A DNA stretch of 64,000 nucleotides from Tetraselmis striata (taxonomy: Eukaryota; Chlorophyta; Chlorodendrophyceae; Chlorodendrales; Chlorodendraceae): NCBI GenBank assembly GCA_006384855.1, contig VCJN01002677.1:62001-126000 (forward strand). Direction: 5' to 3'. The position numbers were made by a program, and so were the translations under genes. Under the pieces are notes generated by a model. It was given only the letters and a program-made list of their open reading frames with translations, was not told the DNA's origin and did no database searches. Every line of letters starts with the position of its first letter. Position 1 is the first letter of the stretch. Of the stretch, positions 1 through 8,678 are shown piece by piece.

Positions 1-52
1 GCAGCGTCTCTACGACGGCCGTTTAGGCAGCAATCCAGTTACGGAAAGCCCT
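1..52. repeat. Dispersed repeat end, shared with 7049-7150
   Basis: The first 52 bases match 7049-7150 almost exactly, except that here the 11-base unit tctctacgacg occurs once and there six times. Both copies run on into gccgtttaggcag and atccagttacgga. It is a dispersed element or its edge; the left part lies outside the window. Confidence 0.6.
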
Positions 53-839
53 GGGTAGGCGACGCTCCGTTATAGTCATCAAGCAAATTGCCGAAGCATT
101 TCGCAAGACAAATTGAAGGCCAGTGACGGAATTTCCAACACTGTTGGATCACCGTCTAAAACACTGCCATCAAAATACCCGGCACTGACCACGAAAGGTC
201 CGCCCTACCCGTTTGGGCGTCGGCCCATTCGAGTAATGCGAGTTGGGGCAAGCCCCAACCCGCGGAGCAAAGCATTTCGGGAGTGCGATACATGTGCAAC
301 AAAAAAGGCAATGTGAGGGAGGGCCCGACGCCATAGCTGGAAAAATTTCCCATTCCCAGTAAAATCCAGGGCGCCGTGAAGGGAGGGGGGGACCCCGCCC
401 AAAATAAAGGCAGTTAAGTCCTCAGGCGTTGACGCACTAACCTGACTACTAATAAAATCCCTGAACTCCGGAACTAACAACCCAAAATTATGACGGTGAT
501 ACTCATACTCATACTCCAAACGCTTCCGCTGACTTGCCGAGTGGCGCAGCAGTGGCGAGTTGCGACGTTGCGACCAGCCCCCTCACCAGACGAATTCATT
601 ACTCCTGGAAGGAAAACTCGGCAGCACTCATCGACCAGTCTTCAGGTAGTATATCGATTAACCCCGCCGTACGGGTCGGAATAGTCAACGCACAGCGCAG
701 CGAGAGGAGCTGCTGCCGGGACCGGTGCTTCCCAGGCCGAATCACTACGCCCGCGTCCCTCCACCGGCAACGTTGTCGCCGCCGGCGCACCGCTCCCGCC
801 GTCCGGCGTCGTAAAGCCCTCACAGCATCGCAGCGTGCG
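53..839. other. Gene-poor stretch with an unassigned minus-strand ORF
   Basis: A minus-strand open frame of 104 residues (205-519) is the only long frame. It has mixed composition and no motif I recognise, and it may be a fragment of a mobile element flanked by the repeat at 1-52. The plus-strand frame that enters the gene at 840 is open from 534, but that part is arginine/serine-rich with none of the later repeats, so I treat it as 5' leader. Confidence 0.35.
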
Positions 840-1982
840 ATGGCGGAGGAGGCCGGCGGCGGCTTCCCCGAGCTGTCAGCGGATGAGTGGGAGGCGGTGG
901 CGAGGCAGCTGTCCGGCTCCAACGACGGCAGCTGGCGCGGCGTGCTGCGCAGCGTGTGTACGTCGGCCCGCGACGGTGTAGACTTCGCGCCTACGACCAT
1001 GAAAGGCGGGCGGCGGATGGACCCGCGCGTGCTCGCTGTCAGTGTGGAGCTGCTGCGCTGGGCGGCAGATCAAGGCTGCGGGCTGCTGGACGATGGGCGC
1101 GTGCCGCTGGCGGCGGTGGAGGGCGGCAGGCTGGGCGTGCTGCAGTGGGGCGTGGAGCGCCGCTGCTGGGAGCTGCCCAGCCAGATCTGCGAGCGAGCAG
1201 CCAAGGCAGGGAAGCTGGAGGTGCTGCAGTGGGCGAGGGAGCAAGGCTGCCCCTGGGGTAGGAGGACCTGCTCAAGGGCATCGGAAGCAGGAAATCTGGA
1301 GATGCTGCAGTGGGCAAGAGGGCAGGGCTGCCCCTGGGATGAAGATACCTGCGCAAGAGCGGCTTGGAAAGGACATCTCGAAGTGCTGCAGTGGGCAAGA
1401 AGGCAGGGCTGCCCATGGGATGAACACACCTGCGCCAGTGCAGCGTCAGGAGGAAACCTGGGGGTGCTGCAGTGGGCAAGGGCGCAGGGCTGCCCCTGGG
1501 ATGAGTGGACCTGCGCAAGAGCGGCTTGGAAAGGACATCTCGAAGTGCTGCAGTGGGCAAGAAGGCAGGGCTGCCCATGGGATGAGCATACCTGCGCCAG
1601 TGCAGCGTCAGGAGAAAACCTGGGGGTGCTGCAGTGGGCAAGGGCGCAGGGCTGCCCCTGGGATGAGTGGACCTGCATACAGGCGGCCAAGCGCGGACAT
1701 CTTGAGGTGCTGCAGTGGGCGAGGGGGGCAGGCTGCCCCTGGCATCAGTCCGCATGCGTATTTGCAGCCTTGTTAGGCCGTTTGGAGGTGCTGCGGTGGG
1801 CGAGGGAGCAGGGCTTCCAATGTGATGACATGACGTGCGCTTGGGCAGTCCATGCAGGAAACCTCGAGCTGCTGCAGTGGGCAAGGGGGGAAGGCTGCCC
1901 CTGGGATGCCGAGCAGTGCTGGCACATGTCTGTCTCCCACGAGCACCATGCAATTACTGAGTGGATTGAGCGACAGCTGTGA
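840..1982 (+). CDS. F-box-like protein with 27-residue ankyrin-like repeats
   Basis: Single-exon gene of 380 residues. An N-terminal stretch of about 50 residues (ELSADEWEAVARQL, then LRSVCTSARDGV) resembles a degenerate F-box. It is followed by about eleven repeats of 27 residues with the core GHLEVLQWARRQGCPWDE.TC..AA. This WARxxGCPWDxxT class of ankyrin-like solenoid is common as large families in algae and other protists and probably binds proteins; no catalytic site is present. I chose the ATG at 840 because GC-rich repeat-family coding starts there, although the frame is open from 534. The repeats at 1351-1674 are a recent in-frame duplication. A TGTAA motif follows 20 bases after the stop. 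Target unknown; the F-box reading is inference. Confidence 0.8.
   Translation: MAEEAGGGFPELSADEWEAVARQLSGSNDGSWRGVLRSVCTSARDGVDFAPTTMKGGRRMDPRVLAVSVELLRWAADQGCGLLDDGRVPLAAVEGGRLGVLQWGVERRCWELPSQICERAAKAGKLEVLQWAREQGCPWGRRTCSRASEAGNLEMLQWARGQGCPWDEDTCARAAWKGHLEVLQWARRQGCPWDEHTCASAASGGNLGVLQWARAQGCPWDEWTCARAAWKGHLEVLQWARRQGCPWDEHTCASAASGENLGVLQWARAQGCPWDEWTCIQAAKRGHLEVLQWARGAGCPWHQSACVFAALLGRLEVLRWAREQGFQCDDMTCAWAVHAGNLELLQWARGEGCPWDAEQCWHMSVSHEHHAITEWIERQL
1351..1674 (+). repeat. 162-bp in-frame tandem duplication inside the repeat gene
   Basis: Bases 1351-1512 and 1513-1674 are near-identical copies, 162 bp apart, each encoding two 27-residue repeats (54 residues). They differ at only a few positions, such as gaacacacc versus gagcatacc. 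Confidence 0.9.
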
Positions 1983-3677
1983 GCCTGCCTGATGCGGCTC
2001 ATTGTAATCAGCGCTTAGTGAAACAATAAATAAGAGTTTTGTACATAGAATGATGCAAGTTGTGGCCTGCACGGCAGTGGCTTTGTATCGGCGGGTGCGT
2101 GCAGGTGATGTGCACCTGGTGGTAGGGTTTTCATCACAGCTTGGCTGCGGCACACTGAAAGAATGATGTAAATTGCAACTGAACCCATGAGTCTGCGCAG
2201 AGGCGTACAATCACTGATCATTTCAACTTCATGAACTACAGCTGGTAGAACGGTGTGCTGATATCAAAAGATGCACCATCACTACTTTTCAACTGACCCT
2301 GATGAAAAAGTTCTCAGCAAAGTATGGGACCGTAATAGTACCAGAAAAGGGTTCGCCATGATCGATTACTGTTTGTGGTGCAGCCTGCTGTGGAGAGAGA
2401 TTTATCCCCTCCCCCCCCCCCCCCCACCACCACACGGGCACTTAACTGCATTGTGTGAGACATTGTCTGCTACAAAGTTGTGATTCGGCATGGCGGTACA
2501 CAATCCACCAGATGGAGTTTTGCGTCACTTTCCCAGGGTTCCACCTGTTGCACCACGGCTATTCTTCCCGCCGCCGGATTGACCGCACTCCTGCCGAGCT
2601 GTGAATAACCATCACAACGATCCGGGTGGCGCAATGAGGTGCGGCGCGACCATGCTACGAACCTCGGATAGTATTAACAAAAGATAGCCAGAGGTCGAGC
2701 ATAAGATTTCCCTCCACAGCAGTGCCCCTGCAGTGTTTAGGGTTTTTTTTTTTTTGGTGGAGCGATGCCCACGGCCGCCATGCTGGATCCCCCTTGGCAC
2801 AACATTATTTCCACCAGCATCGACGCAATAAGGGGCACGCCATTGCCGTCCCGCTGGGCTCACCATGGCGCGCTACGAGCATGTGGCCATGCACTACTAT
2901 AGAAAGCTGTGGCCTACGGCAAGGAGGCCACCTGACAAGAGCCCTCTCCCGCCTGCGCGTGCAACGATCACAGCCGCATTTTTATCGATCCATGATTTTG
3001 TCCATAATCCATCGTCATTGACACGCAGGGCTTGGTCCAGGTCGTGAATGACCTATTTTCAATGCCCTGCGTGCATGGTGGATAGTGATCATACCAAGGG
3101 TGATGTGGTATGAGTACGGGGGCAGTGATGTCCCATGCCTATTTATGCACACGAGCGGCGCAATTTGCAGTTTTGAAGCGCACTAGCGCCAGAAGCCCTG
3201 CTTTGCCTAAATGAAAGTGTTTGACGGCAACGGCTACCGCGTGGCAATACGGAATGTATCGCGCTATCGCGGCATCCCCCCCAGCCGTACGACCCTGAGT
3301 AACAAGCATGCACGCGCGCACGGTCTCAGTGTAGCCGCGCATGGGCATGTGAACCAAACTCGCAAAATCCATACTTATGTGGAGAGATGTATATAGTTAG
3401 CAAGTTGCCGCGGCTGCAGCACTGCGCGCGCGCTGGCTAAACATAGTGGAGTAGTATATCAAACGCGCGCGAGGAGCGCCCATCCATCTCAAACAACGCA
3501 AGATCGATGCGCGCGACGCCCTCGTCACGCGCGGCAGCAGCAACTGCTAAATCCTTACTACCCGTACTAGAGCGACTAATCTGACAATCCGTACGTGCGC
3601 GGCAGCGTCTCGACAAGATCATATCGTCGTTCATATTATTATTATTATTGGCAACTTGTAGCAACGATAGGTATAAT
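1983..3677. other. Intergenic stretch
   Basis: No convincing gene. It holds a poly-C tract (about 2408-2427), an imperfect inverted repeat (2386-2407 against 2702-2722, ctgctgtggag...) and a T-run at 2744-2756. Short ORFs are unremarkable. Confidence 0.5.
2003..2007 (+). terminator. TGTAA polyadenylation-type motif
   Basis: TGTAA, the usual chlorophyte poly(A) signal, lies 20 bases after the stop of the repeat gene. Confidence 0.45.
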
Positions 3678-3796
3678 TCAGAGGGCGGTAGGCAAGGAAT
3701 ATTAGCCGAAGAAGTGCGCAGGCATAGCTAAAACACAGAAAAGGGCAGGGGACGTGAGTTCAAAGAGCCACCAAAGAGGGAGGGAGGGTGGGTTTT

Positions 3797-4090
3797 GCGG
3801 GCAGGAGGCCGGCACAAAACTAAGTGGTCGCATCTAGCGGACGAGGATGGTTTTATATGATTCGACGGGTACTGGGTCACCGATATTTTCTCCGAGGGCG
3901 GCACGCAAAGTGCCGTATATCGGCATTTCAGTGCTGAAACACCAAGACTGCCCGGCGGGCGTGCATTGCTCTGACTGAGGCCGCCATGTCAACTTGGATT
4001 GGCGCAGAGGCTGCGGCCTGCGCGCGGGCAGCCGGTGTCGACACCCGCATACCCTAGGGTTAGGGAGGGAAAGGAAAGTCCAAGCACGCA
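3797..4090 (-). repeat. Terminal direct repeat of YR family A (right end)
   Basis: About 290 bp in direct orientation with 6395-6685. Both copies begin gcgggcaggaggcc and share the block ggtgtcgacacccgcatacc near the other end. Confidence 0.8.
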
Positions 4091-6394
4091 GCTGCTTTAA
4101 ACATTTCAGAGGGAGGTGGGCAAGGGAAATTAGCCACCTCGGGCTTCAAGACTGCGGAGGGGGCTGGGCCGCGCCCGACGGAGCGGGGGCGCGAAGGACG
4201 TTGCCGTAATCGGTGGTGGTCGTGGGAAGGGTAGCAAGGTCGTCGAGGATGTCGGTGATGACGTCGCACGGCAGGGGGAGCGCCGTAGCTCGTCCTCGCC
4301 GGTCTTGAGCTGGCGGATTTGAAGCGCGCGCTTCATGTCGATGATGGCTTGATCGGTACCCCGGGCGTCATCCCGACCGGTGTGACACAGGAAGGTGTTG
4401 ATGGCGGAGAGGTAGGGCGGCAGAGAGCCGGCGCCGATGGTGCCACGCTCCGCATCTAGGCGAGGTAGCGGACGCAAGTAGACTCGGTGAAGTTCAAAGA
4501 GGAGATGCCTTCCTCGTAGATGCACAACTCCGTCGGCGCAGAGGCGGATATCGCCTCGTAGCTTGAGTGGGTGCTAGCCGTGAGCGATGTAGTCAGGAGG
4601 TCGAGCACCTTGACGCCCTAGTCGTCCGAGCCGTACAGAGCTTCGATGTTGCCTCGCATGAGCTCGCTCCAAGGGGCGTTTGCGTCGGCGTCTGCGATAC
4701 AGTACGTAAGAGTCTAAGAAGAGTTCGTGGTGGGACGGACGCGCCGATTGAAGAGCGTTGTACGCCGCTGCACGGTTCAACGATGACGCTCGCCGGGTGG
4801 TGCGTGACGACGGGGCCAGGAGCACTACGAAGGGAGTGCGAAGAGGGTATGGTGCCGTAGCCGCTGATCCTGGAACGGGCGTCGTGCGAGTACCTAGCCC
4901 GTCGGACCCCCCGCGAGAGGCCGTTGTGGGAGCGATGGGAAAAAGGGTTAGCGCGGCATGTCGGGGTGGGCGCGCCAGAAAGAGCGGGTCGGCAAGGATT
5001 TGTGATGTAGAAGTACATAATGAAGCTGGAAAGGTTGGCTCGGGCGAGGGTAGGGGGAGAACGAGGACCGGGACATGTGGGTCAGTAGTGAGGGAGTCCC
5101 GTTAATGCCGACGACTCCAGTGCAGCGTTGCTTGCCTGGAAGGCACGCCCTGAGGCGTGTCCTCGAAATGCAGCCTTTTGGGGCCAGCACGGCGAAGCAC
5201 CCCATCATTCGGCCTTGCCGGCCGTCGGGAGCTCGGTCTTCGCCTTGCTCTTACCAGAGTCCTTGGCGACGTCCTTGGCGAAGGTGGTTCGCGACGCCGC
5301 GGTCTCGCGTGCCGGGCACGCGTTATTGAAGCTGTCACGGTTGCCGCCACCGCCGTTCAGATCGCGGTCGTTGCGCCGGGAGCCGCATCAAAAGCGTTGA
5401 CGGGATGGTGTCTTCGCAGCGCTCGCGATGTTCTCGTCGTAGTCGTGGTCCTTGTAGAGCTCCAACATCTCGGTGAACTCGGGCGACCCCTAGTTCTCGG
5501 TGCCATGGCGGAGGTAGCGCTCCGCACGACATCGAGGGCGAAGGTGCCGCCGTTGTGCATATGTGTGTCCCAATGCTTGAGAGGGTAGGCCAAGCGGAAC
5601 CGATGACCGTCGTCAACCGCCTCCATGCTGTGGACGACGGTCTCGATCCGGTTTCCGAAAGCCGGCGTAATCCCGTCGGAGACGCATGCACCGGCAAGCA
5701 GCTTGCGCAACTTGACAGCCAAGTCGGCGATGAAGGCCCCATAGCACGAGGCGTGGTAGTACTCGTCCGCTGCCGGGTGAAGACGAGGGTTACCTAGCAG
5801 GTACTCGAGCACGCGGTTGAGGGCGATGGGGAAAAGCCCCGGGAGATGCAGACTGTCGGGAGGCATCCCGTTCTCCAAACCGGGCAGAGCAGTAGCACGG
5901 GCGGTTTTCCATTCAAGGTAGTGGGGTCCGCTTGAGGGAGCGAAGGTCGCTCGGACGTTTTGGTCCATACCACCAGCGCGGGAGTCGTTCCCGCCCGGAA
6001 TGGCGTCCTCTTTGCCGGCGGCATAGGAGTGTCTTGGGTAGCGAATATCTTGGAGAGCTGCTCCTGGATGAGCTGTCTCATTCTCGTGTCTTCTACCTAG
6101 CTCCCGACGCCCCGCCTTGATGCGCGCTTATTGACCAATGGCCGACGTCTCGACACCCTCGACAGCCGCCGCCTTGCCGGCGTCGACCATGTTGGGGCCG
6201 GTGGATGAGCCGCTGCCTGCTGCTGACATATCGAATAACAATCGTCCCGGAGGGAGCCGCGGGGAGAAGAGAGAGACGAGCCCCGGCTTGAGCTGGTCAT
6301 CTAGTAGCAGCGAGCTAGCGAGGGCGGAAGGTTTTGTACCGTTTTCCGGCTTCTTGAGCACTCTGCACGGTCCGAAACTACGAGTTAGTGTCGT

Positions 6395-6685
6395 GCGGGC
6401 AGGAGGCCATCACACAACTAAGAGTAGAGTGAGAGTGGTCCCATCTCGCGGACGATGATGGTTTAAAAGATTTGACGGGTACTGGGGTGACCGACATTTT
6501 CGCCGAGGGCGGCACTTCGGCATTTCAGTGCTAAAGCACTAAGACTGCCCATCGGGCGTGCATTGCTATGTGGCCGCCACGTCAAATTGGCCACGTCAAA
6601 TTGGCGTGGCACAGAGGCCGCGGGCAGCCGGTGTCGACACCCGCATACCCTGGGGCTAAGGGAGGGAAAGGAAACCCCAAGAACA
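6395..6685 (-). repeat. Terminal direct repeat of YR family A (left end)
   Basis: Partner of 3797-4090 and the outer left end of the element in its own orientation. Confidence 0.8.
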
Positions 6686-7054
6686 CATAATCGAAACATA
6701 ATCCTTAGCGACTTAGCGGCTGGCGGAGTCGCTAATGATATCACTGTGTTATTATCTATGGATTATGGATGAAGTATTCATATAAATAATTGTAGTGTTA
6801 AATCAATGATACTCCTACTATTCGCTGCTATCTATCGTCGCTTCCATAATTGTATAGGAATCCTTACAGCATGGTATAGTGGATAACCTATTAATCCTTG
6901 GTCAAAGATATAATGCAGGAAGGATTGTGAAATTCGTACTCCCTACCCGATGCCAGCCGGTAAGGATGCTCACGTCGCTGCAGCGGGACAACGGCCACAG
7001 CGTTTTTTTTTCCGCCTCCGGGACAGGACTGGCACCAGTGAAACCCTTGCAGCG

Positions 7055-7120
7055 TCTCTACGACGTCTCTACGACATCTCTACGACGTCTCTACGACGTC
7101 TCTACGACGTCTCTACGACG
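7055..7120 (+). repeat. Minisatellite, six 11-bp units
   Basis: Six tandem copies of tctctacgacg (one with a final a) inside the repeat whose other copy, at positions 7-17, has a single unit. Confidence 0.9.
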
Positions 7121-7959
7121 GCCGTTTAGGCAGTGATCCAGTTACGGAAGGCCACAGCGTATCAGTGATCCATAGCGCTGCAATCAGCCCACCCCCATCC
7201 CGCCCCACCCGGCCCCATCCACTGTCACACAAACCCTGCGTCGGTTTCGCCGACCAGGCCAAAAATCCTCAACCAGCATCGCGCAGTGTAAGGTAGGCAT
7301 CGGCCCCGACGGCGCTGCAGAGCGGCTTTGTATGCGGGCGCCCTCCCCGACCGTTCATGCCAGGTCACGCGCCGGAATAAAATATGGAACAAATCCTGAA
7401 TAAATATAAATAATTATAGTGATAAAGCGCGTCACCAACTCACCATCACCTACAAGGTCAGCATGGCGCCCCCGTTGGTCGCACCCACCACCAACGACCC
7501 CGAGGCCCGCGTCGTAATCAGTGATATAATACACAGCTGCATATTATGGTGCTCCGCATGCTGCCATGATACCGCCCTTGTCGCTCACTGCGGAGCCAGC
7601 ACGCGCGTGCCGCGGCGTCGCTTCAGCGTCGCGGTTTGCTGCTTTATTACCTTTACCTTTATCACGACAGCGTATCGCGCTATGGGAAGGAACTCCGTCA
7701 CCCGGCCTTCCCCGCCTATGCACGACGGTGCGAGTTGCAGAGGCGGCGTAAGTTCGACGAACCAGCAATTTGTTCGCACCTTCGGGGGGATCGCTGCACT
7801 GCATACCCTAGGGTGCCAGCCCTGGCTCACAGCGGCTTCCCATGGTCGCATAGCGCCGCTATAGATGTAGCCCTGGTACCGCCGGTATTGCTATGCCAAC
7901 GTCAGTCGGTCACTACCAAAAACTTGATAACGGGGCGATGGAACATGTAGATAAACACA

Positions 7960-8110
7960 GATTCTCGGGGAAACGGAGTGGAATGCCTGTACTATCTGAT
8001 AAGGCAACAACACACAGGCACTATGGGTTTTCAGGGTTGTGTGTGCTCCTCGTCGGCACCCCGATGCAGTTGTCGTGGTTCAGCCCTTGGTGCCAGGCTA
8101 TGCGGTGGGT
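7960..8110 (+). repeat. Dispersed repeat R2, partial copy
   Basis: Shares blocks such as ggagtggaatgcctgtacta and cttggtgccaggctatgcgg with 19895-20060, in the same order and spacing. Confidence 0.5.
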
Positions 8111-8678
8111 ACTGTTGTGTGCCATATGGTGTGGATGCCAATCATTCTGCGACCCTTCTGAACCGCGCGGTCATAGGTCATGGTGGGGCTGCCCCTGGAC
8201 ATGCTGCTGATGCCAGACTGAATATGCAACTGGGACCAAGGCCGCATAGGACTATCCTGCAACATCGCGACTAAATACCCCGTCTACTTCCAGTCCTCCC
8301 CTCCCCCCGCCCCTACCCTTGAAGCACCCCCCTCCCCCCCCCCCCCCCCCCTCCCCAACACACACATACACACACACACACACGATTATCTGCATACATA
8401 CTATTCGCGTTCACAAAGTACAAAGTACAGTCGAAATCCCAACTTGAATCCCGACGAACGGAGCAGCGCCCTCCATTGCTCTGTCAGCCTTGAGCTATGC
8501 CATGTCGCATAGACCTGCCTGACTGCTGGTGGGCTCTTGGCGGTTGGCGCTGTCCCATCCTCCTCCAAGTGGGGTTCATCCTGGGGCACTGATCCTGTGC
8601 CACAGTCGCTCAGGAATCCCACCCCGCCTCCCCCACCCATCCTTCTGCCTTGGTCCCTATCCCAGGGGAATCGCCAGT

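Larger units (their letters stand above)
3678..6685 (-). mobile_element. YR element family A, copy 1 (broken fossil)
   Basis: A decayed element on the minus strand, about 3 kb. The parts in element order are: terminal repeat A (6685-6395); a Gag-like ORF region (about 6120-5350); a spacer; tyrosine-recombinase-related coding sequence (about 4560-4130); and a right end made of a short motif (4136-4106), a second copy of repeat A (4090-3797) and the short motif again (3710-3678). That is a split-direct-repeat layout of the kind known from PAT/Kangaroo-type DIRS retroelements. No reverse transcriptase is visible. It carries several breaks, and its terminal repeats differ at many positions, so it is old. 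It is homologous to 58140-61139. Confidence 0.7.
6686..8678. other. Intergenic stretch upstream of the CDPK gene
   Basis: AT-rich DNA (6690-6920), then a T-run motif with ccgcctccgggacagg (7003-7028), a minisatellite (7055-7120), GC-mixed DNA without a convincing gene, part of a dispersed repeat (about 7960-8110), poly-C (about 8333-8351) and a CA run (about 8360-8383). The CDPK promoter should lie in the last few hundred bases; I see no clear TATA box. Confidence 0.45.

Noticed and set aside
534-839. Upstream extension of the first repeat gene
   Set aside because: Open but arginine/serine-rich with no family similarity; the ATG at 840 begins the conserved part.
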